Program-made: the position numbers and the translations under genes | In this document: piece after piece, positions 53,765 to 62,061 of the stretch | Layout: each line of letters opens with the position of its first letter | How positions within the stretch are numbered: the first letter of the stretch is position 1 | Notes under the pieces: model-generated | Databases searched by the model: none | The model's input: only the letters and a program-made list of their open reading frames with translations | Told to the model about the DNA's origin: nothing | DNA from: Bacteroidota bacterium | GTDB lineage: Bacteria > Bacteroidota > Bacteroidia > Palsa-965 | Direction of reading: 5' to 3' | Assembly (NCBI GenBank): GCA_016194975.1 | Contig: JACQAM010000007.1 | Span: forward strand, 319,947-383,946 | Length of the DNA: 64,000 nt

Positions 53765-53951
53765 TGCCCATGAATGCCCTGTTAAAATAGATCAAGCGAA
53801 AGTTAAATCAGATCAAGTCGTTTGAAAATTCATTGGAGAATTTGAAATAAACGTGCAGGTTTAAGAAGAAAAAAGCCGGAATTCACCCTAAAATGGTTTA
53901 ACTTTAGTACTCAATTAAAAACAAAAAAGCCCAACGCTCAATCCTAACCAC

Positions 53952-54725
53952 ATGAAAAAAACCTTACTCCTTCTCAGCACCGCATTTCTCGGAGCGTTTT
54001 CAATGAACGCACAGACGGCTGTAAATTTCAACTGCAATGATTGTGCAGGAAATAATCATGATCTTTTTACCGAGCTCGCTGCCGGAAAAATTATTGTGAT
54101 CACCTGGGTAATGCCTTGCGGTGCGTGCATCAGTGTGGCTTCAACAGCTTCAAATACTGTTGCGGGTTACGCATCTTCAAATCCTGGTGTAGTTAAATTT
54201 TACCTGACCGATGATTATGCAAATACTTCCTGTGCCACACTCACAAGTTGGGCAAGTACGAACAGCATTACCACCGATGCCACTTTTTCCAATGCCTCTA
54301 TTAGTATGACGGATTATGGAACAGCTGGAATGCAGAAGACTGTTATTCTCGCAGGAGCAAACGGAACAGTTTATTATAATGTGAACGGAACGGTGAATGC
54401 TTCTGCTATGCAGACGGCGATCAACAATGCACTCGCTACCGGGATCAACACAAACAATTCTTCTTTCGCGCAGCTCAATGTTTATCCAAATCCATCTGTT
54501 GGAAACAGTACAACAGTAAGTTTCGATCTTGCAAAAACTTCTGATGTGACTTTAGATATTTTCAATGTGGTGGGTGAAAAAGTAGAAACGGTTTCACTTG
54601 CAAAAGAAACAGCAGGAAAACATGAGGTTGCTGTTGATCTCACAACATTCAACAACGGAGTTTACTTCGTTCGTTTGAATGATGGAAAAAATTCAGCAAC
54701 TACGAGGATGGTTATTGCCAACTAA
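53952..54725 (+). CDS. Secreted thioredoxin-like protein with T9SS sorting domain
   Basis: 257 residues. Signal peptide MKKTLLLLSTAFLGAFSMNA; a thioredoxin-like domain (about 25-165) with the active-site CxxC as MPCGAC (about residues 57-62) after the strand KIIVITWV; and a T9SS sorting domain (LNVYPNPSVGNSTTVSFDL...TRMVIAN). An extra Cys pair, NCNDC, lies before it. It would be a cell-surface or released thiol-disulfide protein, perhaps protecting or reducing metal-binding Cys proteins of this island (inference). A -7-like box TAACTTTA is at 53899-53906. Own terminator downstream. Confidence 0.8.
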   Translation: MKKTLLLLSTAFLGAFSMNAQTAVNFNCNDCAGNNHDLFTELAAGKIIVITWVMPCGACISVASTASNTVAGYASSNPGVVKFYLTDDYANTSCATLTSWASTNSITTDATFSNASISMTDYGTAGMQKTVILAGANGTVYYNVNGTVNASAMQTAINNALATGINTNNSSFAQLNVYPNPSVGNSTTVSFDLAKTSDVTLDIFNVVGEKVETVSLAKETAGKHEVAVDLTTFNNGVYFVRLNDGKNSATTRMVIAN

Positions 54726-54743
54726 TTTTTCAAAAATTTCGAG

Positions 54744-54780
54744 CCTGCATTTTTTATAAAAATTAATGCAGGTTTTTTTC
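54744..54780 (+). terminator. Rho-independent terminator
   Basis: Stem CCTGCATT / AATGCAGG (54744-54751 with 54765-54772) followed by seven T, 19 bases after the thioredoxin-like gene. Confidence 0.85.
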
Positions 54781-54807
54781 TGTCGAACATTTTAAAATCT
54801 TCCGATC

Positions 54808-55926
54808 ATGCGTTCAGTTCTCTTCCTTCTTTTGATGTTGGTGTTGCCGGGTAAAATATTTTCGCAGGGATGTTGCTCAGGTGGAAGCGGAAGTCCGATT
54901 GCGGGTGGAGCTTCACAAGGAGTTTTGCTAGACCGGCAAATGGAAATTGCCACAAATTACCAATACATCAGCACCAATACCTTCAAAGCCGGAGACAGGG
55001 ATACTTTGCCGCTGTTTGATAATTTCAGAAGCGACTACTTGTATTTAAAAGCCGCTTATGGTATCAGCAAAAATTTTACGATGTCCGTTGAATCCGGATA
55101 TTACCTGAACAAAACACAAAGTGGTTTAAAAGACATTGATACGATCAAGTGGCATTCGTCAGGCATCGGCGACCTGATATTTTTTCCGCGGTATGACCTT
55201 TTCAATCATACGGAAGAAAAAAAGCGAACAGAAATTACGGTGGGGTTGGGATATAAAATTCCATTAGGGAGATTTAATGATTCTACACTGGTTTACATCA
55301 ATCCGTACAACGGGCATAATACGTACACCACTTCTCCCCCATCGATTCAGGCTACGAGCGGTTCAAACGATTTTATTTTTTATGGATTCTTTTTCCGTGG
55401 ATTTCCACTGAAGAATTTCAGGTTGTTTGCAAATGTCCTTTACATCAAAAAAGGATGGAATCCGCTTGGGGAAAAAATGGGCGATTATTCCAGTGTAGGA
55501 CTTTTCTTCGGTACCACCTTATTTAAAAAACTTGGAGTTACGCTACAGGTAAAAGGTGAGCATGTGAGTAAAATGCAGGCTGCAAAAAATGTGGATCTTG
55601 TTGCCATGTACAATGTTGATATCAATTCGACCGGCAGCAGGAAAATTCTTTTCGTTCCTCAGGTGAGTTATTCCTACAAGAGTTTTACAATTTTCGGGCT
55701 GAGTGAAATTCCTTTGTATCAATATGTGAATCGTGTGCAGGTCGGTTCACATTTCCAGCTAACAGTTGGTTTGTCCTACCGTTTTTTCACTTACAAAAGT
55801 GGCGTAGTAAAACCGGAAAACAGTTCAGCTGCTGTTTATTATTGCCCCATGCATCCGGAAGTTACTTCTACTGTTCCTGCAAAATGTCCGAAATGCGGAA
55901 TGGATCTTGAGAAAAAATCCCAATGA
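54808..55926 (+). CDS. Outer-membrane beta-barrel protein fused to a heavy-metal-binding domain
   Basis: 372 residues. Signal peptide MRSVLFLLLMLVLPGKIFS, a short mature N-terminus with a Cys pair (QGCCSGGSGSPIAGG), then about 300 residues of alternating amphipathic strands ending in aromatic residues (YLYLKAAYGISKNFTMSVESGYYL, FFLRG-like turns, FQLTVGLSYRFFTY), as in outer-membrane transporter-like barrels. The last 35 residues are a complete heavy-metal-binding module: YYCPMHPEV...PAKCPKCGMDL. A barrel with this domain at its C-terminus, inside the periplasm, suggests metal-linked transport. It ends 12 bases before MITE copy 2. Confidence 0.83.
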   Translation: MRSVLFLLLMLVLPGKIFSQGCCSGGSGSPIAGGASQGVLLDRQMEIATNYQYISTNTFKAGDRDTLPLFDNFRSDYLYLKAAYGISKNFTMSVESGYYLNKTQSGLKDIDTIKWHSSGIGDLIFFPRYDLFNHTEEKKRTEITVGLGYKIPLGRFNDSTLVYINPYNGHNTYTTSPPSIQATSGSNDFIFYGFFFRGFPLKNFRLFANVLYIKKGWNPLGEKMGDYSSVGLFFGTTLFKKLGVTLQVKGEHVSKMQAAKNVDLVAMYNVDINSTGSRKILFVPQVSYSYKSFTIFGLSEIPLYQYVNRVQVGSHFQLTVGLSYRFFTYKSGVVKPENSSAAVYYCPMHPEVTSTVPAKCPKCGMDLEKKSQ

Positions 55927-55937
55927 AAATTACAAAA

Positions 55938-56060
55938 GGGCATCTCTAAAAACACAGAAATGCAAGGCGGGCAAGTCCGAAAAACCGGAGTTTACTTTTC
56001 GTAAATGAGGATTTTGAGGACGTAGCCCAACGCAGCAGTTCGAAGTTATTAGAGATGCCC
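55938..56060. mobile_element. 123-bp MITE, copy 2
   Basis: Same element and orientation as at 44791, with the same perfect 12-bp terminal inverted repeats and a different 4-bp target duplication, AAAA (55934-55937 and 56061-56064). Only three substitutions separate the copies. Together they bracket about 11.0 kb of metal genes. Confidence 0.93.
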
Positions 56061-56136
56061 AAAAAACAAATTCCAAAACTTTCATGAGTTCGTTTGGAGT
56101 TTGGGATTTAGCGTTTGTATAATTTTTATTTTTTCT

Positions 56137-57090
56137 CTACAGCCCTGCTTCTTTCCACGCTAATGCAGCAGCGCCAAGCACAGCCGCATTATCCGGCAAT
56201 CCCGACATTTCTATTTTCACTTTTCCTTTGTAGTTGCGCAGAATATATTCGTCAAAATATTTTCTTGTTGGTTCGAGAATATGTTTTCCTGCTTTGGCAA
56301 GTCCGCCATAAAGAAAAATATGCGACGGACTTGTTACCGTTACCATATTCGCGAGTGCAAATGCCAGTTTTTCTGCGGTGAAATCCATCAGTCGAAGGGC
56401 AAGATGATCTCCGTGTTCGGCCGCGGATGCAATGTGTTTACTTTCGAGTTGATCGAGCGGAATACTTTTCAATTCACTTTTTTCTTTATCGGATCCGATC
56501 ATTTCTCTCGCCGTATTTACAATTCCGGTTGCAGATACATAAGTTTCGAGACAACCTTTTCTTCCACAACCGCAGAGCCGCCCGTTTTTTTCCACGATCA
56601 CGTGTCCTAATTCTCCTGCAAAACCATCGTGCCCGTAAAGCACATCGCCATCCACAACAAATCCGCTTCCGAGCCCGGTTCCGAGTGTGATCACTACAAA
56701 ATCTTTCAGCCATTTTGCATCGCCGAAAAGTTGCTCGCCCAGCGAAGCAGCATTCGCATCGTTGGTAAGTTTACAGCGACGAAAAGTTTCTTTCTCCATC
56801 ATTGCGGTCAATGGAATAATTCCGGGCCACGGCATGTTGGGCGCAAATTCAATACTTCCTGTAAAATAATTCGCGCTCGGTGCGCCGATCCCTGTACAAA
56901 CGAGTTCAGTTCCCGTACTTCTCAACCCGTTTTTCATGTGTGTAACGGCTGCCTCCACCCATAATTCCGGAGTTGCATAAGAACGCGTATCCATCTTCGC
57001 GCTGAAATGAATTTTTCCTTCGCGATCCACCAGAGCGATCTCTGTATTCGTTCCGCCGATGTCTATTCCTGCTACTACTTGTTGTTTCAT
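56137..57090 (-). CDS. ROK-family sugar kinase
   Basis: 317 residues. ATP-binding DIGGTN (residues 10-15), the substrate/catalytic stretch LTNDANAASLGE, VVITLGTGLGSGFV, and the zinc-binding ROK motif CGCGRKGCLE with the preceding GHVIVE His. No DNA-binding domain, so it is a kinase and not a repressor. Substrate probably glucose, GlcNAc, ManNAc or mannose; the neighbours (glycosylasparaginase and GH92 alpha-mannosidase, same strand) point to a sugar released from N-glycans. Confidence 0.9.
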   Translation of the reverse strand: MKQQVVAGIDIGGTNTEIALVDREGKIHFSAKMDTRSYATPELWVEAAVTHMKNGLRSTGTELVCTGIGAPSANYFTGSIEFAPNMPWPGIIPLTAMMEKETFRRCKLTNDANAASLGEQLFGDAKWLKDFVVITLGTGLGSGFVVDGDVLYGHDGFAGELGHVIVEKNGRLCGCGRKGCLETYVSATGIVNTAREMIGSDKEKSELKSIPLDQLESKHIASAAEHGDHLALRLMDFTAEKLAFALANMVTVTSPSHIFLYGGLAKAGKHILEPTRKYFDEYILRNYKGKVKIEMSGLPDNAAVLGAAALAWKEAGL

Positions 57091-57177
57091 GTTATGAGAG
57101 ATGAAAACTGAGAGTTTAGAACTGAGAGATGAGAATTATTTTTTCAACTCGATAGTCTAAGTTCCCAGCTCTAAGTT

Positions 57178-58179
57178 CTATTTCACAAAATAATCAGAAT
57201 CGAGTAAAGTATTTTTATCATGCTGGTAAAGTGCATAGTTGAATCCTTTCTGTAATCCGTAAGCGCCGTGTTCCCCTTTTTTATTTATGGTGAGAATTCC
57301 AACCTGGAAATCTTTATAGTTAGTATTTTTTTTCACGATGCGGTTAATTGCCTCTTCGCAGGCTTCCTGTGGAGTAGCGCCGTGACGCATCATTTCCACA
57401 GCAGTGTGTGATGCAAGTGTGCGCAAAACAGTTTCACCGAGGCCCGTGCATGTTGAAGCGCCGACTTCATTATCGAGAAATAATCCTGCGCCAATGACGG
57501 GAGAATCGCCGATGCGCCCGTGCATTTTCCACGCGAGCCCGCTCGTTGTGCACACGCCTGCAAATTTTCCATTCTTATCGAGCACGAGCAATCCAATCGT
57601 ATCGTGATTCTCAATATTGATCACCGGTTTGTAATTTTTTTCTTTGCACCAATCGTCCCACGCTTTTTTCTGAACGCCATTCAATTTGTTCGGAAGAATT
57701 TCAATTCCTTCTGATTTTGCAAAAAGTTCTGCGCCACTTCCAACAATCATTACATGGGGAGTTTTCTCCATCACTTTTCTTGCAAGTGAAATCGGATGCG
57801 CAACGCCCTGTACAAATGAAACTGATCCTGCCATTCCATCATCGCTCATGATACTTGCATCGAGCGTAACAATTCCTTCCCGATCGGGATATCCGCCGAG
57901 GCCAACGGAAGTATTGGTGGGATCTGCTTCGACAACCATCACACCGCTTTCAGCTGCATCGGTAGCAGAACCGCCGTCATTTAATTTTTTCCACGCTGCA
58001 TCATTCGCAGGCATTCCGTGTTTCCAGGTGGAGATCACAATAGGAAATCCTTCCGTTGAATTTGGATTTTTCTTTTTGCCTAATTTTTGTTTTTTATCAC
58101 TCATAGCAAATGAAGACACGCCTGTTGCAGCGAGTGCCGTGGTGAGAATTCCTGTTCTTAAAAATGACTTTCTGTTCAT
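57178..58179 (-). CDS. N4-(beta-N-acetylglucosaminyl)-L-asparaginase (glycosylasparaginase)
   Basis: 333 residues. Exported: Tat-like signal MNRKSFLRTGILTTALAATG. It is an N-terminal nucleophile hydrolase made as a precursor that cuts itself before the Thr of HDTIG (NIENHDTIGLLVLD, Thr about 197). Other family stretches: GGSATDAAESGVMVVEADPTNTSVGLGGYPDREG and HGRIGDSPVIGAGLFLDNEVGASTCTGLGE. It cleaves the GlcNAc-Asn link of N-glycans after trimming. Lies between the ROK kinase and the GH92 gene, consistent with an N-glycan use pathway. Confidence 0.92.
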   Translation of the reverse strand: MNRKSFLRTGILTTALAATGVSSFAMSDKKQKLGKKKNPNSTEGFPIVISTWKHGMPANDAAWKKLNDGGSATDAAESGVMVVEADPTNTSVGLGGYPDREGIVTLDASIMSDDGMAGSVSFVQGVAHPISLARKVMEKTPHVMIVGSGAELFAKSEGIEILPNKLNGVQKKAWDDWCKEKNYKPVINIENHDTIGLLVLDKNGKFAGVCTTSGLAWKMHGRIGDSPVIGAGLFLDNEVGASTCTGLGETVLRTLASHTAVEMMRHGATPQEACEEAINRIVKKNTNYKDFQVGILTINKKGEHGAYGLQKGFNYALYQHDKNTLLDSDYFVK

Positions 58180-58216
58180 GGAGACGGGGTGATAATTTGA
58201 CTAAAGGTACTAAGAG

Positions 58217-58249
58217 GGGACGGAATGCGGACGGTGCGGACGTGCGGAA
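58217..58249. repeat. Inverted single copy of the 38-bp array unit
   Basis: GGGACGGAATGCGGACGGTG followed by CGGACGTGCGGAA is the reverse complement, with few changes, of the unit repeated at 58735-58896. The GxxExxY gene lies between the two, so the gene is enclosed by inverted repeat material. Confidence 0.7.
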
Positions 58250-58255
58250 TACAAA

Positions 58256-58669
58256 TCAACCAGGTTTCTTCCCAACCAAGTTAGTATTTATTACCCGCTT
58301 GATCAATGCTCTGTCATTCGAGAATCGGATCATGAGTCCTAAGAGTTTATTCATTGACAACAGGTATTGATTCAATTGAGCATAATCACCAGAACTAAAA
58401 TATATTCCACGCTTTAGTTCAAGAATGATTTTGTCTTCGATCAGGAAATCAACTCGCCCGTTGCCGATCTTTTCTCCATCATAAATTACGTTACAAGTAA
58501 CTTGTTCTTGCACAATCAAACCTTTTTTCTTCAATGCATTTGATAATGCTTTCTGATAAATTTTCTCCAAATGTCCAGGACCGATTGATTTGTAAACATC
58601 ATAAACGCATCCGTTAATGACATAAGTCAAATCAGCATAAAGCAATTTTTCATTTAATATTTTTTCCAT
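58256..58669 (-). CDS. GxxExxY protein (PD-(D/E)XK nuclease fold)
   Basis: 137 residues, started at the ATG at 58669 (MEKILNEKLLYADLTYVING); the longer frame upstream only translates the tandem repeat. Family hallmark GHLEKIY (GxxExxY) follows VYDVYKSIGPG. The nuclease-fold core VDFLIEDKIILELKRG supplies the acidic residue and ExK. Biochemical role is not established; genes of this family are scattered in environmental Bacteroidota. Here it lies in the N-glycan gene group, separating GH92 from glycosylasparaginase, and is bracketed by inverted copies of a short repeat, which suggests insertion as a unit. Confidence 0.85.
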   Translation of the reverse strand: MEKILNEKLLYADLTYVINGCVYDVYKSIGPGHLEKIYQKALSNALKKKGLIVQEQVTCNVIYDGEKIGNGRVDFLIEDKIILELKRGIYFSSGDYAQLNQYLLSMNKLLGLMIRFSNDRALIKRVINTNLVGKKPG

Positions 58670-58734
58670 AAGTAATGATTTTGTGGCAAAAGTATTTTCG
58701 ACAAAACAAAATGTCAAGTCATGTTGATAAGTAC

Positions 58735-58896
58735 TTCCGCATGTCCGCACCGTCCGCATTCCGTTCCCAGATTTCCGCATGTCCGCACCGTCCGCATTCC
58801 GTTCCCAGATTTCCGCATGTCCGCACCGTCCGCATTCCGTTCCCAGATTTCCGTTCCCAGATTTCCGCATGTCCGCACTGTCCGCATTCCGTTCCC
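58735..58896. repeat. 38-bp tandem array, about four copies
   Basis: The unit starting ATGTCCGCACCGTCCGCATT and ending CCAGATTTCCGC begins at 58741, 58779, 58817 and 58869. The first two copies are identical; the third carries an extra 14-base partial duplication of GTTCCCAGATTTCC (58853-58866); the last has one C-to-T change and is cut short at GTTCCC. It lies upstream of the GxxExxY gene and 5 bases from the GH92 stop. Confidence 0.9.
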
Positions 58897-58901
58897 TCCG
58901 G

Positions 58902-61900
58902 TTATTCTATCTCAATTTCGTCTGCAAATATCCACGCCGGACTTCCTTTTCCCGGGTGCCATTGCGGGCAAGTTCCGATATTTTTTGCAACGACTTTTAT
59001 GTAGCGCGCTTTTGTTTTTTTCACCGAAAGAAATTGATTGCGTATGGTTCCATCTCTTTTCGGATCGATATTATTTGCAACGGAATCGATGATCGTGAAA
59101 TTTTTTCCATCGGAAGAAGCGTAGAATTTTATTTCGGAAGGCATGAATATCCATGCGCCCTGATCCTGCAAACATCCGAGTGAAATTCTCGAAACATCTT
59201 TTACTGAACCAAGATCGATCACTGCATCCAGATCTTTTCCTTCATAACCCTGCCATTCACCCGTGCGGAAATTATCGGAACCCATTATTCCATCGATCAG
59301 CGCGTCATCTCCTCCGCCGGTGTATTGATTTTCATATTGCGTATTTAATTTTATAGAACGGCCTCCTGGAATTTTTGTGTATTTGAAATCGACGGTGTCG
59401 CTGTGCTGACCGATTTCGTTTACGGTAAATGCTTTGATCGCGGAAGTTTCTTTGATGTCGAATTTCCATGTCGTTTCTGCAAACGCGTTTCCGTTAATGC
59501 TCTGGAATATTTTCACTCCTGGAACCTCGTAGTAGAACAGATGCATCACATCGGTAAATGTTCTTTTAATATTCGGACCAAAGAAAAGATTATTCGTTTC
59601 ATAGAAATCTGTCATCTCAATTCGTGGAGGAAGCGGAATGGCGGCCTGGTCTGAGCAAACATTCACTTCCTGCCAATTCGTTCCGATCCTGATCAAAGCA
59701 AACTTTCCTCCTTTTGCAATTTCATTGAATGCAATTTCATTTTTGTGAATTTTCTTTCCATTCAAGTCAGCAAAAAGATATCCCGCTTTGAATCCTTCAG
59801 GAAGTTTGAGTTGATCTGTATCCTTTGTCAAGTCATTGATCTCAAAATCCTTTCCTGATTCAAGATGTAAAACAACATGATCAAATCCTGGTTCTGTTAT
59901 GGAATAATCACTTGTTCCTGGACTCACATCATACATCCCCATCATACTCATCACGTACCACGCACTCATTTGCCCGCAATCTTCATTACCGCAAAGTCCG
60001 TCGGGCTTATCTGTGTATTGCTCATTACAAATTTTAGAAACGATCTTCTGCGTTTTCCATGGCTCCGAAGTGTAATCATACAAATACGCCATGTGATGAC
60101 TTGGTTCATTTCCCTGCGCGTATTGCCCGATCATTCCTGAAATATCTGCCTGGTCTCTTCCGGAAGTTGCGGATGAAGTGGAAAATAATTTATCCAAAAA
60201 CTCAATGAACTTTTTATCACCTCCATGTGCCGCGATCAATCCGGGAATGTCCTGTTGCACTGCCAATGAATATTGCCATGCATTCGCTTCGGTGTAATGG
60301 AAATTAACTTCATTCGGATCGAACGGAGAAGAAAAAGAATTGTTCAGGCGTGCGCGCATGAAACCGGTTTGCGGATCAAATAAATTTCTCCATGACATAG
60401 AACGGTGAGAAAAATATTTATAGTCTGCATCATTCTTCATTCTCTTTGCTGCAAGTGCAATGCACCAATCGTCATACGCATACTCCAAAGTTTTCGAAAC
60501 CGATTCACTTTCTCCTTCGGCAGGAATAAATCCATATTTTTTATATGCTTTCAATCCATTATCATCACTCATCGCAGAAACTTTCATCGCTTCATAAGCG
60601 AGAGCCGTATCGAAATCCGTCAATCCTTTCATCCACGCATCCACGATCACGGGAACAGAATGATAACCGATCATACAATTTGTTTCATTCGCAGAAAGTT
60701 CCCACACCGGTAATTTTCCTCCGTCCTGGAATTGTTTGAGAAAAGTGCGGATGAAATCCTGGTCGCGTTCCGGTTGAATGATTGTGAACAAGGGATGCAA
60801 TGCGCGATACGTATCCCACAATGAAAAAACAGTGTATTGCGGATGAAGTGAATCGCGGTGAACTTTTTTATCCATTCCCCAATAATCGCCATTCACATCG
60901 GAATACAAATTCGGAGAAATAAAACAATGATAGAGTGCAGTATAGAAAATTCTCTTTTTTGTATTCGAAGAATCCTTCACTTCTATTTTTCCCAATTCGG
61001 AATTCCATTGCTGCTGCACCTTTTTTCTTACCGCATCAAAATCAAAATCCGGAACTTCTGTTTCCATATTGAGTTTCGCATTTTCGCAACTCACGGGAGA
61101 CAGTGCAACTTTAACAATCACTTCTCCATGATGAACATCTTTCGTATTACAATCAAATTGAAAAACAGCCTTCAGATCTTTTGCCGAAGAAGAATCTGCT
61201 TCGAAAATTTTACCATTGCTCCATAAAGAAGATTTTTTAAACGGCACGGAAAATTTCGCGTAAAAATAAACACGCTGGTCATTTGCCCAGTTTCTCGAAA
61301 AACGATAACCACGAATGATCGAATCATTTACTATTTCGAGATGCGATCCGATAACCTCATCCCGATGCTGAAGATCCAGCAACACCCAGGAAGAATCATT
61401 TTTATAAAATTGATAACGCTGAACTCCAACCCGGGGTGAAGCAGTCAATTCAACATTTATTTTATACTGGGGAAGACTTATAAAATAATAACCAGCTTCT
61501 GCTCTTTCGTTGATATGAAAAAATTTTGTCCGATAACCTGGTTTCCCATCTGCACCATTTGTATAATTTATTTTTCCTGACCCCGGCATAAATAATATAT
61601 CTCCATAATCACTGCAACCCGTTCCACTTAAATGCGTGTGAGAAAAACCATAGATCACCGAATCATCATAATGATAACCCGAACAACCATCCCAGCTTCC
61701 ATCCACGCGCGTATCCGGGCTCAACTGCACCATCCCAAATGGCGCGCACGCACCCGGGAATGTGTGCCCATGCCCGGCAGTACCGATCATCGGATCGACA
61801 TACTTTGCAAAATCAGTTTTTACAGTATCCACTTTCCAGGGAAAACAAACGTAGCCCGGAGTTTCATTTTCACTGCAGGTGAAAAGAAAAAAAGACAGCG

Positions 61901-61925
61901 GAAGTAATAGAAGTAGTTTTTTCAT
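58902..61925 (-). CDS. GH92-family alpha-mannosidase lipoprotein with C-terminal F5/8-type domain
   Basis: 1007 residues. Lipoprotein signal (LLPLSFFLFTCSEN). GH92 core begins with YVDPMIGTAGHGHTFPGACAPFGMVQLSPDTR and continues with GCSGYHYDDSVIYGFSHTHLSGTGCSDYGDI, GRDQADISGMIGQYAQGNEPSHHMAYLY and PDGLCGNEDCGQMSAWYVMSMMGMY, all signature stretches of this calcium-dependent exo-alpha-mannosidase family. The last roughly 140 residues are an F5/8 type C (CBM32-like) sugar-binding domain (DNFRTGEWQGYEGKDLDAVIDLG). It trims mannose from high-mannose N-glycans outside the cell. Upstream partner of the glycosylasparaginase and ROK kinase. Confidence 0.95.
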   Translation of the reverse strand: MKKLLLLLPLSFFLFTCSENETPGYVCFPWKVDTVKTDFAKYVDPMIGTAGHGHTFPGACAPFGMVQLSPDTRVDGSWDGCSGYHYDDSVIYGFSHTHLSGTGCSDYGDILFMPGSGKINYTNGADGKPGYRTKFFHINERAEAGYYFISLPQYKINVELTASPRVGVQRYQFYKNDSSWVLLDLQHRDEVIGSHLEIVNDSIIRGYRFSRNWANDQRVYFYAKFSVPFKKSSLWSNGKIFEADSSSAKDLKAVFQFDCNTKDVHHGEVIVKVALSPVSCENAKLNMETEVPDFDFDAVRKKVQQQWNSELGKIEVKDSSNTKKRIFYTALYHCFISPNLYSDVNGDYWGMDKKVHRDSLHPQYTVFSLWDTYRALHPLFTIIQPERDQDFIRTFLKQFQDGGKLPVWELSANETNCMIGYHSVPVIVDAWMKGLTDFDTALAYEAMKVSAMSDDNGLKAYKKYGFIPAEGESESVSKTLEYAYDDWCIALAAKRMKNDADYKYFSHRSMSWRNLFDPQTGFMRARLNNSFSSPFDPNEVNFHYTEANAWQYSLAVQQDIPGLIAAHGGDKKFIEFLDKLFSTSSATSGRDQADISGMIGQYAQGNEPSHHMAYLYDYTSEPWKTQKIVSKICNEQYTDKPDGLCGNEDCGQMSAWYVMSMMGMYDVSPGTSDYSITEPGFDHVVLHLESGKDFEINDLTKDTDQLKLPEGFKAGYLFADLNGKKIHKNEIAFNEIAKGGKFALIRIGTNWQEVNVCSDQAAIPLPPRIEMTDFYETNNLFFGPNIKRTFTDVMHLFYYEVPGVKIFQSINGNAFAETTWKFDIKETSAIKAFTVNEIGQHSDTVDFKYTKIPGGRSIKLNTQYENQYTGGGDDALIDGIMGSDNFRTGEWQGYEGKDLDAVIDLGSVKDVSRISLGCLQDQGAWIFMPSEIKFYASSDGKNFTIIDSVANNIDPKRDGTIRNQFLSVKKTKARYIKVVAKNIGTCPQWHPGKGSPAWIFADEIEIE

Positions 61926-62061
61926 TGGTAAAATTGTTATTCGAAGATAAGTATTAGGTTGGAGAATAGAGGGAAGATCTCCACGAAGAATAAATGTAAA
62001 TTATTGGTAATACCTCCCAACTCCTCACTCCCTGCTCCGAACTAAAATCTATCTTTACCCA

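Noticed and set aside
44791-56060. Composite transposon in the strict sense
   Set aside because: The ends are MITEs without transposase and have different target duplications, so they inserted separately; bracketing is reported only as a finding.
58670-58870. Upstream extension of the GxxExxY frame
   Set aside because: It only translates the 38-bp tandem array; the ATG at 58669 gives the normal family N-terminus.
58735-58896. Possible CRISPR array
   Set aside because: The units are contiguous 38-bp tandem copies without unique spacers, and no cas genes are near.
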